Below are positions 16,724 to 25,885 of a DNA stretch of 64,000 nucleotides, in pieces; positions within the stretch are counted from its first letter, which is position 1; every line of letters begins with the position of its first letter. This stretch comes from Ructibacterium gallinarum (lineage in GTDB: Bacteria; Bacillota; Clostridia; Monoglobales; Monoglobaceae), in the NCBI RefSeq assembly GCF_014982785.1, contig NZ_JADCKB010000014.1:1-64000 (forward strand), read 5' to 3'. Both the position numbers and the translations under genes were made by a program. The notes beneath the pieces are model-generated. The model ran no database searches. It was not told where the DNA came from and saw only the letters and a program-made list of their open reading frames with translations.

Positions 16724-19700
16724 TTATTTTGCTTCCGCAAGGGGTGTCAATTTACCGTCATCTGACAGCAAAAATGCCTTTATGCTATACCCTTCCATTT
16801 CCTCCGGGAAAGTAATACCATCAATTTGAGCTGTAAAATATTCGCCAAGACTTCCTTCCGGGATATCTACCGTCTTGCAGTCTACCAACGTCTGATCTTT
16901 ATAAACGGCAAAATATAATTTGCCAGCTGTATTTTTTGTTCGCAAAACACGGACGCTGTCCACGCTTCCCAAAGCAGCTGGGGTATCCGTTAAATTCCCG
17001 TCTTCACCGCGATAGAAAAGATCCAGTATCACATAGGAAAACTGGGGATTTTCCATAGTCACAAAATAATCTCGCGTTACTGTTTTGCCGTTTTGGCTGA
17101 CCGCTGCTGTCAAACGAACCGTCGCTTCTGTGGCTTGCGGGGTCACCACACCCGCACTTGTAATAAAGTCCTCTGCTCGGCTGGTCCAAGTTACCGGCAA
17201 ACCAGACACTGTATTTTGAGGCAATATCAGCGTATCGGTAACAATTGCCGGCAATGTCAGCTGATTCAGCTGAGAAATCAGCGCAGCTTCATCCGGATCC
17301 TCGGTATACTCAAAAACCAGATACGGTCTGTAATCTGTAGCTTCTCTATAGTCGGGAATCTCATATTCTTTGGTATAAATGCTGGTTGGATATTTCGACA
17401 ATCCGGCAACCTCTCCGGCAACCGTGCCAGTAAATTTAGTGGCCTCTAAGGTAAGATAATCATCTTCTTCCATGGCTTTCTGTACCGACGCGGTCACATC
17501 CACAGCATATTTTAAATTAGCACCGGAACCGCCAAGCCGTACTTCCGCTGTTTTTGCTCCCTTGGCGTTTTGCATCACTTCGGCATAATTATTGCCGCAC
17601 AGAGTCGCCTCGTCCCAACCATCCTTGCTCATATCGTAAAAATTCAAATAATTTACATTGGCATCCGAGCGGGTAATATAGAGTGTGGCTTTTTTCACGG
17701 TTTGGGGCACTTCACTCAAGTCAAATCCAAGCAGAATTTTCCGCATCTCGTTATCATCATACGTCATAACGCTTGTCGCTGTACCCAGCGGGGTTGCGCT
17801 GGTTTGGCTGTCAATGGTAATACTGATACCCGTATCCTTGTCTGCTATCAGTCTGCCAAGAGCTGGAATGGTAAAGTTAAATTCTCGAGTGGCATTTTCG
17901 CTTCCTTCCTTTGCCGCCGTCGCAGTCAGGATAACTTCTTGATCCGCAAATGCAGGCCGTTTTACATTTCCTGTGTTGTCCACCACCGCTGGGATATTGG
18001 ACTCCCATGTAATGGTTGAGCCACTTACACCCTCTGCAGGCAAATCAATTTTTAAAGCATTTTCATCATATTGGATGGAAATCGCCTGCAAATCCATGGC
18101 CGTTTCGCTTAGGTCACTGGGTACCACCTGCACCGCAAAGATCTTTTGCGTGCTCTCTTCGCCTTTCGAAACCGTTGCGGTCAACGTGACCTCTGTGGGT
18201 TCCGCAGGATTTTTGTATACCGCTTTTATCTCGTTCTCTGCTTCGCTTATTTCCAATATATCCGGATTGGAGGACTGCCAGGAAATGTCGCTGCCCTTAT
18301 CACCTGTCTTTGGAAGGCTGAGGTCGGCCGAAACCGTATCCAGATTTCCAAGAGACAGTGCCGCTGCATCCGTGTACACATCTGCCTTGTCCTGGTTCTT
18401 CTTCAGGCTCAGAATCAGCTGAGGTTTTTGCGTATCCGGTCCGTCAGATTCTTTGGTAAACACATGAATACCATAGGTATTCTTATTATTTGGATCCCGG
18501 AAACTGGTTACTATACGCAAAACCAAGGTATCCGCCTCGGAATACACAGCATCATATACCGCTTGCGTTATATCCGAATAAAACGGCGCACCATAAGCAG
18601 GGCGCAAAGTACTTCCATCAAAAATTTCCTTGGACTGCTCTGCCATAGTACGGGAATTGTTCCAGGTCAAATCGGTTGCAACACCGGTTTCCGCTCCGAT
18701 AGCAGATCCTTCCGTCCAGCCGGTATCCGGAAGAGAATAAATCACATACGACTGATTATACTGCCCTCCATTTTTTTGTATCTGCAAAGACAGATCTGCT
18801 TTTAAAACTTCATAAGCATTTTTCTTCAGCTCGGACAGATCAAACCGTAAATAAATCTCACGGCTGACCTCTGCTGCTGCCGCCGAAAAGGCATAAACAT
18901 CACCGCCAAAATTTTTTGTACCATTTCCGTTGTGTACATAAGTATCGGCAGAGACTAAAATGTTTTTGGATACAATGGCATCTTTTCTAACGGTAACCAG
19001 AATTTCCCGGGTAATACTCGCTTCGCCTTTGCTAACCGTCGCGGTCATGGTTATCTGCGTATCCTCCTGAGGCTGATGATATTCCGCCAAGGCACCATCT
19101 GCACTGACCGACAAAACATCCGGATTGGAAGACCGCCAGGAAATATTGCTGCCTTTCGCACCAGTTGTGGGCAAAACAAAATTTTCTGTAATATTTTCGA
19201 TATCACCAAGATCAATCGCCGCTGCATCCTCGCGAACCGCTATCGCATTGTCCACTGTCTGCTGATCCGCTGCTAAAGTAAGCCGCAGATGGGGCTGAGA
19301 CATGGGCTCTACTTCATCCTCTTTGGAGTAAATCATAATTCCCCAGGTCTGCTTCTCATTGCCAACAAAATTAGTAATCAGCCGCAAAGTCAAAAAATCA
19401 TCGGTTCCCTCGGCTGTTACCGCTGAAGTAATGTCTACTACAGTAGGCTGGTTGCTTTCCGTTATCAACCGTCCCTCTCCAGAATTAAAAACCTCTTCTG
19501 CTGTTTCTGCCATTGTTCTTGAATTGTTCCATGTAATATCGGTATCCGTTGTAGTCTGCGCACCATTAGCATTTCCTTCTGTCCAGGTATCCCCTGCCGG
19601 ATCCGTTACCCGCTGCACAATATATCCATTGCCATGCTGTGCGGTATTACTGCCGCCATAGGTCATATACAATTCCGCTTTTTCAATGGTAAAACCCATT

Positions 19701-19954
19701 TCTCTAATTTGCGACAAATCAAATTTCATAAAAATTTCACGGCTTAATTCGCCTTGCAAAGCAACACTGTAAATCTTTTGCATTGCGCCAAAATTAGCAT
19801 TGGCTTTTGCACTCGACTGTACCATAGCATCTGCAAAAACCGGAAGGTCAATCACTGCTGCTTGTTCCGGATCTTCCGCATACCCAACCGCCGGAAGAAT
19901 CACCATTTGAAGCATCATGACCGCCGCAAGCAAAATGTGCATCCCTTTTCTCAT
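16724..19954 (-). CDS. Secreted protein with three DNRLRE (CBM96-like) domains and Ig-like repeats
   Basis: A 1076-residue secreted protein. The start 19954 rather than 19960 gives 7-base spacing from AGGAGG. After the signal peptide come three jelly-roll-type DNRLRE domains (about residues 34-230, 328-510, 700-890). The first two share SREIFMKFDLSQ or SREIYLRFDLSEL and DLTWNNSRTMAE-type motifs; the third has KILLGFDLSEV. Between them are about four atrophied bacterial Ig-like repeats with the ISWRSSNPD or ITWESN signature. No catalytic domain, SLH or sortase motif is seen. Relatives of the DNRLRE fold bind acidic polysaccharides, so a soluble or wall-trapped uronate-binding helper for the lyases is likely. 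The N-terminal domain closely resembles that of the giant lyase in the same locus, suggesting duplication within the locus. Confidence 0.8.
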   Translation of the reverse strand: MRKGMHILLAAVMMLQMVILPAVGYAEDPEQAAVIDLPVFADAMVQSSAKANANFGAMQKIYSVALQGELSREIFMKFDLSQIREMGFTIEKAELYMTYGGSNTAQHGNGYIVQRVTDPAGDTWTEGNANGAQTTTDTDITWNNSRTMAETAEEVFNSGEGRLITESNQPTVVDITSAVTAEGTDDFLTLRLITNFVGNEKQTWGIMIYSKEDEVEPMSQPHLRLTLAADQQTVDNAIAVREDAAAIDLGDIENITENFVLPTTGAKGSNISWRSSNPDVLSVSADGALAEYHQPQEDTQITMTATVSKGEASITREILVTVRKDAIVSKNILVSADTYVHNGNGTKNFGGDVYAFSAAAAEVSREIYLRFDLSELKKNAYEVLKADLSLQIQKNGGQYNQSYVIYSLPDTGWTEGSAIGAETGVATDLTWNNSRTMAEQSKEIFDGSTLRPAYGAPFYSDITQAVYDAVYSEADTLVLRIVTSFRDPNNKNTYGIHVFTKESDGPDTQKPQLILSLKKNQDKADVYTDAAALSLGNLDTVSADLSLPKTGDKGSDISWQSSNPDILEISEAENEIKAVYKNPAEPTEVTLTATVSKGEESTQKIFAVQVVPSDLSETAMDLQAISIQYDENALKIDLPAEGVSGSTITWESNIPAVVDNTGNVKRPAFADQEVILTATAAKEGSENATREFNFTIPALGRLIADKDTGISITIDSQTSATPLGTATSVMTYDDNEMRKILLGFDLSEVPQTVKKATLYITRSDANVNYLNFYDMSKDGWDEATLCGNNYAEVMQNAKGAKTAEVRLGGSGANLKYAVDVTASVQKAMEEDDYLTLEATKFTGTVAGEVAGLSKYPTSIYTKEYEIPDYREATDYRPYLVFEYTEDPDEAALISQLNQLTLPAIVTDTLILPQNTVSGLPVTWTSRAEDFITSAGVVTPQATEATVRLTAAVSQNGKTVTRDYFVTMENPQFSYVILDLFYRGEDGNLTDTPAALGSVDSVRVLRTKNTAGKLYFAVYKDQTLVDCKTVDIPEGSLGEYFTAQIDGITFPEEMEGYSIKAFLLSDDGKLTPLAEAK

Positions 19955-19983
19955 AACCATTCCTCCTTATGAAAATATAAAAC

Positions 19984-20062
19984 TGGAAACAGACCGCTTT
20001 CGTTTGCTTTTTCGAAAACAGTCTGTCCCATTCAGTATAAGAAAAGTATAATTCACTCGCAA
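19984..20062 (-). promoter_or_regulatory. Promoter and 5' hairpin of the DNRLRE-protein gene
   Basis: On the minus strand TTGCGA (20057-20062) and TATACT (20034-20039) are 17 bases apart. The transcript would begin near 20027, directly at a hairpin with a 13-bp stem (19990-20002 with 20013-20025). The -35 box is weak. Confidence 0.45.
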
Positions 20063-20104
20063 AATACTGTATACCTATTTTTTTTAGATTTTAGTGTGCA
20101 TTTT

Positions 20105-22708
20105 TTAGTTCTTTCCTTCTATGATTTGAAGCTTAACTGGAGTTTTATCAAGATAAAGGACGCCCTCTTTCAGAGCAACCGAAACAGTGGGCGTATCTCT
20201 GCGCACCGGCTGAAGCACAACCAGAAAACAATCTGTATCCTTGCCGTGAATGCGAACATAATCCTGATACGCTGCCGGCAGGGCGCCAGGAGAAACCGCA
20301 CCCCTTTCCACGGTTATCTGCGGGCTTTCCGGCAACAGGGCCTGCACCTTGATATCTGTATCAAAATGTCCTTTTCCTATAACCTCTTTTTTTCTGACCA
20401 TAGTTTCTCTGCTGCAAAGCGGCAGATTCCACACCGTCTCACCCCGGAAATCTTCGATTTGGTCATATACAATAAGCGCGCCGCTTTTTTTGTGCAGAAT
20501 CAGATGTCGGATCTGCCAGCCATCTCCAGCGGGATTTTTCACCGTCAGCATAAGATAATCCAATTCGTCACTGGTGGAAAAATACCGGATTTTATCCTCT
20601 TCCTCATATACCATGCCAAGGCCGCCGTCACTGTTTAATACATTTTGACCGTCAAACTGCACGGTAGCATGTGCCGCTGAACTGCGGTACCATTTCAGGC
20701 TGTTGTCCCAGTAACTCTCCACGCCAGGGTCAAGCGAAAGAGGAACGCCGTTTGCAAAATAAGAAAAACTACCCAGGTCAAAATGGCCGTGCGCACCACA
20801 ATTCTTTGTACAAACTACGGTGACATGGGTGTCCCGCTCTGTTTCCGCATTACTGCGCAAAACAGCAAGGCCAAAGTGCGGATAGCACTGACTTTGCAGA
20901 CCTCCCACCTGATCCATAGGCACAGAATCCGCATCCGTCAAAATAAAAGGCAAAAGCCAGCCATTAAGACCATCAAAAGCAATGTCGCCTCCAGATTTTT
21001 TCCAGGTCGCCAGCAATCGATCGGCAAAAACAGGATCGCTGTCCCGAAACAGGGTAGAAGCAAGATTAAAGTGCCAAAAGCTTTTCCCTGTTCCTAAATT
21101 ATCATCGCCAAATACCAGATGGGAAATGGTATTGTCCGTATAGCAATACTGAGGCAGCTGGGTTTCCAAGGCATACTGATACATCTTTTTAAATTTGGGA
21201 TTGACAGCAAGGTCCGTTCCCTCATTTCGCTTCAGCACCAGCGCGTATAACAACAAACCCTGTAAAACCGCAAAATGATACCGCATGGACTCCGGCCAGA
21301 TGCCGTCCGGATCGGTCAGCTCCTCCAAATGCTTTTTTACCACCGCCTTAGAATTCTCAAGATAGACAGGAGATAATGGATGTTCAGGAAAAGTCAGCGC
21401 AAAATACCCAAGCCCCGCAAACTGATCTGTCGTCCAGTTGCCTCCTAACAGCAATGAGGATTGATCTTCCATCTCCGGGAAATACCGAAGTCCTCCGTTT
21501 TCACAGTTTACCGTACCGCATTGCCCCAAATAAAAGGCAATAAAAAAGATTCCTTTTTCTATTTCTTTTTGCTGTTCTTCCGTCATTAGACCGGGAGCTT
21601 TTCTCAAAATGTCATATATCATGCAAAGTCCAGCCATAGCCCTTCCCATATGTACCGTTCCATAACCATCATCAAAGGGCTTTTGATTGTACTGCATAAA
21701 ATATAATACCCCGGTTTGTTTCATGTCAGAGAGCATATACAAAAGTTCAGCCGCCGCTTTTTTTGCATATTCCTCTTCTCCGGTCAGTAAATACACCACC
21801 GCATCCGCACAGCTGCGCTCAAACATATAATCCCACCGGATATGAGTCAGCCGATTCCAGTCATAATCCGCTATCTGAACGCAGTTTCCCGCCAAATCAT
21901 ACAGAAGAACAGAAATCCGCAGCAGCTGCATCAACGGTTTTTCCTGTTTCACAAACAGGTCAAGTGTGTAATCCGCATTTCCTTTGATCTCTATACTTTC
22001 CATGGTTTCGATTTCATCTGTTCCGTGCAGTGCAATCACATTCTCTACCGAAAGCCTGCCTCGGTTTCCATAGGTCTCTTTTCTTTTTTCCGAAACCAAG
22101 ACGGCATTTACAAAAGAGGTATTTGGTATCTGTTTTATTCCGGTACTGCTCTCTTTAAGGCATATCTTATCCAAATATACCTCTCCTTCGGGCAAAGCAA
22201 ACCGTATCTTCGCCGTACAGGCTTCGCTTACCGTATGGAAATTAAAGGGAAGCTGACGCCATGCCTTCATATAGATTGGAATATTTTCCGTATCCTTAAG
22301 ACTATATTCATCGGCAATTTCCCGAATCCTCTTCCATTCTTTCTGAATCAAAGGATGGGAAAGTTTGCCCCGCAGTTTTGCAAGTTCTGAAGCCGAAAAA
22401 AACAAATAGTCCTCTTTCCGATTCCGCATGCTGCCAAACAAAGCTTTCTCTTCCGGCACAGCAGTTTCCATAAGCCGCTGGCTTTGATACAGCCGTGCAG
22501 CCCCAGTAATCCCAAAAAGCATGGCCCAGCTGCCGCCGTCCAGTGCAAGACCCATTTCTTTTTCTGATCCGTTTTTCAAAACTTCCTCCGCCTTGCTGAT
22601 CTGCCAGGCAAATATTGCATTGCTTTTTTTAGAATGATACTTTTCCTCCCGTTCAAATAGCTCTTTTGCCTCTTCTATCTGTTTTCTTAGTTCCTCGTTC
22701 ACCACCAT
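20105..22708 (-). CDS. Cytosolic heparinase II/III-family polysaccharide lyase
   Basis: An 867-residue lyase with no signal peptide (MVVNEELRKQIEEAKEL start), so it should act inside the cell on imported oligosaccharides by beta-elimination next to a uronic acid. The N-terminal two thirds are helical (toroid), with GGNWTTDQFAG and PESMRYHFAVLQGLL. The C-terminal beta domain has the hallmark CGAHGHFDLGSFSYFANG and LSLDPGVESYW segment and AAHATVQFDGQN, where the His residues and nearby Tyr form the active site and metal site. PL12, PL15, PL17 and PL21 share this fold, so the exact family and substrate stay open. It follows the YesN-type regulator gene by 15 bases and has its own AGGGAG ribosome site; it belongs to the same operon. 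Confidence 0.85.
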   Translation of the reverse strand: MVVNEELRKQIEEAKELFEREEKYHSKKSNAIFAWQISKAEEVLKNGSEKEMGLALDGGSWAMLFGITGAARLYQSQRLMETAVPEEKALFGSMRNRKEDYLFFSASELAKLRGKLSHPLIQKEWKRIREIADEYSLKDTENIPIYMKAWRQLPFNFHTVSEACTAKIRFALPEGEVYLDKICLKESSTGIKQIPNTSFVNAVLVSEKRKETYGNRGRLSVENVIALHGTDEIETMESIEIKGNADYTLDLFVKQEKPLMQLLRISVLLYDLAGNCVQIADYDWNRLTHIRWDYMFERSCADAVVYLLTGEEEYAKKAAAELLYMLSDMKQTGVLYFMQYNQKPFDDGYGTVHMGRAMAGLCMIYDILRKAPGLMTEEQQKEIEKGIFFIAFYLGQCGTVNCENGGLRYFPEMEDQSSLLLGGNWTTDQFAGLGYFALTFPEHPLSPVYLENSKAVVKKHLEELTDPDGIWPESMRYHFAVLQGLLLYALVLKRNEGTDLAVNPKFKKMYQYALETQLPQYCYTDNTISHLVFGDDNLGTGKSFWHFNLASTLFRDSDPVFADRLLATWKKSGGDIAFDGLNGWLLPFILTDADSVPMDQVGGLQSQCYPHFGLAVLRSNAETERDTHVTVVCTKNCGAHGHFDLGSFSYFANGVPLSLDPGVESYWDNSLKWYRSSAAHATVQFDGQNVLNSDGGLGMVYEEEDKIRYFSTSDELDYLMLTVKNPAGDGWQIRHLILHKKSGALIVYDQIEDFRGETVWNLPLCSRETMVRKKEVIGKGHFDTDIKVQALLPESPQITVERGAVSPGALPAAYQDYVRIHGKDTDCFLVVLQPVRRDTPTVSVALKEGVLYLDKTPVKLQIIEGKN

Positions 22709-22723
22709 ATTTCTCTCCCTTGC

Positions 22724-24160
22724 CTATTCTTTTTCCGCTTTCCGCCTCAGTTCCGTTGGGGTAATTCCAAAATATTTTTTAAACATATTGCTAAAATGCT
22801 TCTGGTCACAAACACCGATCTGCTCGGCAATCTCATACATTTTCATTCCTGTGTTCTGCACCAGGTCATAGGCCTTTTCCATCTTGACCTTTGCCACGTA
22901 ATCTTTAAAATTGGTTCCCGTATGTTTTTTGAAAAAAACGCTGAAATAATAGGAATTCATATAAATCATTTTTGCAATGGTTTCAAGTTTTATGTTCTCT
23001 GACAAATGGTTTTCAATATATTCCTTGATGGTTTCAATTTCAAACATATCCCGCTTTTTCTTTTCTTCTTTGGGATCCGATAAAAACTGATGCAGCATAT
23101 CCCAAATATAATCGGTGGCTTCTAAATACCGCTCCGCGTTTTTTAGTTCCTGCATAATCACATTTTCATCATACATTTCCTCAAACTCCGAATGATGAAG
23201 CGTCCGTTTGATTTGTTCCAATAGTGCGTAAAGCTTCATCACAGCAATTTCTTTGACACCCATAGAGTCACAGCGAATATAGCCACAAAGCAACGCAAAA
23301 GCCTTCTGCGCCGCTTCCTGATCCGAAACCCGAAGAGCATGCAAAAGCTTTTCCATTTCAGCTGAAAAGCCTTCTCCCTCCGGGCGTGGGAAAACCGCTC
23401 GATCCTTAATGCAAAAAATTTTGTCTTCATCCGAAAAATAATTATACTGCAAAGCCTTTTCAGCCTCTTTAAATGAAGCGGCAATGTTTTGGGTTCCTGT
23501 GCAAATGCTGCCAAGGCCGCCCCAGACTTCTATCTGCAATTCCTGCTCCATTTGCTTTAAAATTTCCCGTGCTTTCTGATGGATTACCTTAAGGTCAAAG
23601 TTAAAATCCGCGGCGTCAAAAATGATACAGACATATTCCCTGTACCGTATAGCCTGATAATTTTCATAGGATAAAAACCGCAAAATATCGCGCTGACGGG
23701 ATATGTCCGATTTTAACGCACAGACACAAAAGGATTTTTGTTCATCACTTTCCATGCCAAAATCATTGTCACGGTTCTCCTGACCGAAAATTTGTTTTTT
23801 TATTTTGAGAATGCTTTGCAGCAGGGTCTCTTCATTAATGGGTTTCAGTAAATATTCGGCTGCATTTAAAGCAACTGCCTGCCGAGCATATTCAAATTCC
23901 TGATAGCCACTAATCAAAATAAAATACGGGCACATGGGCTGATCTGCTAATTTTTGTAATACATCAAGTCCTGTCATTTCCGGCATAGCAATATCAGAAA
24001 TGACAATATGGGGTTTGGTCTCCTCAATTTTGTGCAGAAGTTCACTGCCGTTTTTTGCTTCTCCAACTATTTCTACATCGTCTCCCAAGCTTTTTACACA
24101 ACTGCGCAATCCTCGGAGAATAACCGCCTCATCATCTGCAATGACAATTTTCAATTTCAT
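22724..24160 (-). CDS. YesN-type response regulator with AraC DNA-binding domain
   Basis: A 478-residue response regulator. The receiver domain (residues 1-120) has the acidic pair ADDE, the phospho-acceptor Asp in VISDIAMPE (about residue 56), the Ser of LISGYQEF and the Lys of LLKPI. A long middle region follows, then a C-terminal AraC-type double helix-turn-helix (ETIAKMIYMNSYYFSVFFKK; EIAEQIGVCDQKHFSNMFKK, closing with FGITPTELRR). It pairs with the sensor kinase encoded immediately upstream: the kinase stop is followed at once by a GTG (24169) and 9 bases later by the ATG used here, so translation is coupled and either codon may start. It is expected to activate the polysaccharide locus when the kinase senses sugar or loaded binding protein. 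Confidence 0.9.
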   Translation of the reverse strand: MKLKIVIADDEAVILRGLRSCVKSLGDDVEIVGEAKNGSELLHKIEETKPHIVISDIAMPEMTGLDVLQKLADQPMCPYFILISGYQEFEYARQAVALNAAEYLLKPINEETLLQSILKIKKQIFGQENRDNDFGMESDEQKSFCVCALKSDISRQRDILRFLSYENYQAIRYREYVCIIFDAADFNFDLKVIHQKAREILKQMEQELQIEVWGGLGSICTGTQNIAASFKEAEKALQYNYFSDEDKIFCIKDRAVFPRPEGEGFSAEMEKLLHALRVSDQEAAQKAFALLCGYIRCDSMGVKEIAVMKLYALLEQIKRTLHHSEFEEMYDENVIMQELKNAERYLEATDYIWDMLHQFLSDPKEEKKKRDMFEIETIKEYIENHLSENIKLETIAKMIYMNSYYFSVFFKKHTGTNFKDYVAKVKMEKAYDLVQNTGMKMYEIAEQIGVCDQKHFSNMFKKYFGITPTELRRKAEKE

Positions 24161-24169
24161 CTTGATCAC

Positions 24170-25885
24170 TCACTCGCTTTTCGGTAGTAAAATTTTGACC
24201 AAAGTACCCATTCCGGTTTCGCTCTGGATCATCAATCCATATTCATTTCCATATAAAAGCTTAATTCTTTCATCTACACTTTTTAAGCCAATATGCACAT
24301 TTTCACTGCTATCTTGTGATAAAACAGCTGCAGCAACCTGTCCGTCCATGCCCCGGCCATTATCAAAAACTGCCGCTTCAATACCATTTTCGGTACATGT
24401 GACATGAATTGCAATCAAAAGATGCGTTGTAGTCTCAGAAATTGCATGCTTAAAGATATTTTCCACAATGGGCTGTAAAATAATCTTTGGTACCCGGTAT
24501 GAGAGCGCCTGTTCATCTACTTGATAATCAATATTGATGTCAACCGAATTTTCAAATCGGAATTGCATCAGTTCTATATACCGTTTCACATTATTAAGTT
24601 CATCCTCAAGAGAAGCAAATTCAGAACCGGTATCAAGTAAATACCGCAGCTGCTCCGCCAGCGCACTGATCATGACAGCAGTTTTTCCTGCCTTTTCTTC
24701 CTTTGCTGTTACCCGGATAATCTCCAGCGTATTATAGATATAATGTGGCTTGATCTGCATTTTCAGCGCCTTCAGTTCCGTCTGCTTCTGCTTGAGCTGA
24801 TAAAAATATTCCTTGTCAATATAGGCTTTTAAATCGCGGATCATATCATCCACGCCAGAAGATATAATACCAATTTCGTCATCCCGGCATGGTGTTTTTT
24901 CCAAATCAAAATTTCCTGCTTTAATTTTTTGTAGTTTCTGTAAAACCGCCTTCAGCGGCTCCGACATAGAAAAAGCAAAATAAACCGACAGGCAAACAAT
25001 GACCATGACGGCAAAAATTCCAAGTATTAGCAAATATTTCTGCATATTGTATAAATCTGCAAAAATACGCCGATTATTTAATTGTAAGAAAAGAGTATTG
25101 CCCATATTTTCGCTTTTGGCAACAAGATAGAACGCATCCCCCAAATCATTTACTGCAGCGTCTGTTGGTTCTGCATTCAGGCGATTCAGGTTTTCCGGTA
25201 CAAAATCCCCGCCTATTTCGTATACAGAAGTCGAATAAATACATATATTATTTTGATCCACAACTTCCAGCTTCTCAACATCACTCATTCCTGAACTGCG
25301 ATATAAATCCAGAAAATAATTGATATTCAGGTCAAGAATGATCATTCCGGCATATTCGCCGGAATGATCATAATAATTCTTAACAATACTGATGACGTAA
25401 TCATTGACGCCATTAAAGTATGGCTGATCGTGAAGATGTGTAATCACCACGTCCTCCCCTTTTTCACGCATTGCCTCAAACCACTCAGCATCCTGAAAAT
25501 CAAAGAAAACATTTTTATATTTATTTTCTTTTGACTCCAATTCCCAAACACCATCAGGAGCCACAAAGATAATATTTTCAAGATTGCTGTTCTTATTGAG
25601 ATAATAACGCAGCATAGCAGGAGCGTCCGAAGAGAAAAGATACTGGGCATCAATTTCATGCAAAATATTCACAGCATCCAGATAGGTAGTATCCATTTTG
25701 TCCGCCATACCTGCAAGAGAGCTTTGATAATTCTGTAAAATTACCCTCCGGTGATTTTCCGCAAAATAATTGATAATCAATGCCGAAAAAAGAATCATCG
25801 GAAACACAGCAACTACCAAAAACGCTGCCATAAACCGGAAAAACGTACTTTTTAAAAAACGTTTCACCTGATTCATATGGCTCAT
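24170..25885 (-). CDS. YesM-type sensor histidine kinase
   Basis: A 571-residue membrane kinase. TM1 is at residues 16-38 (FFRFMAAFLVVAVFPMILFS), an outer Cache-type sensor spans about 40-285 (DGVWELESKEN; YAGMIILDLN), and TM2 lies near 290-310 (LLILGIFAVMVIVCLSVYFA). A HAMP linker (PLKAVLQKLQKIKAGNFDLE) follows, then the His_kinase domain with IKPHYIYNTLEII (His near 380), and a HATPase domain with the N box VENIFKHAIS and G1 box DNGRGMDG. This is the LytS/YesM class typical of carbohydrate loci. Its ATG overlaps the stop of the solute-binding protein gene (ATGA) with no clear ribosome site, so expression is coupled to that gene. A physical link of sensor and binding protein is possible. Confidence 0.92.
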   Translation of the reverse strand: MSHMNQVKRFLKSTFFRFMAAFLVVAVFPMILFSALIINYFAENHRRVILQNYQSSLAGMADKMDTTYLDAVNILHEIDAQYLFSSDAPAMLRYYLNKNSNLENIIFVAPDGVWELESKENKYKNVFFDFQDAEWFEAMREKGEDVVITHLHDQPYFNGVNDYVISIVKNYYDHSGEYAGMIILDLNINYFLDLYRSSGMSDVEKLEVVDQNNICIYSTSVYEIGGDFVPENLNRLNAEPTDAAVNDLGDAFYLVAKSENMGNTLFLQLNNRRIFADLYNMQKYLLILGIFAVMVIVCLSVYFAFSMSEPLKAVLQKLQKIKAGNFDLEKTPCRDDEIGIISSGVDDMIRDLKAYIDKEYFYQLKQKQTELKALKMQIKPHYIYNTLEIIRVTAKEEKAGKTAVMISALAEQLRYLLDTGSEFASLEDELNNVKRYIELMQFRFENSVDINIDYQVDEQALSYRVPKIILQPIVENIFKHAISETTTHLLIAIHVTCTENGIEAAVFDNGRGMDGQVAAAVLSQDSSENVHIGLKSVDERIKLLYGNEYGLMIQSETGMGTLVKILLPKSE

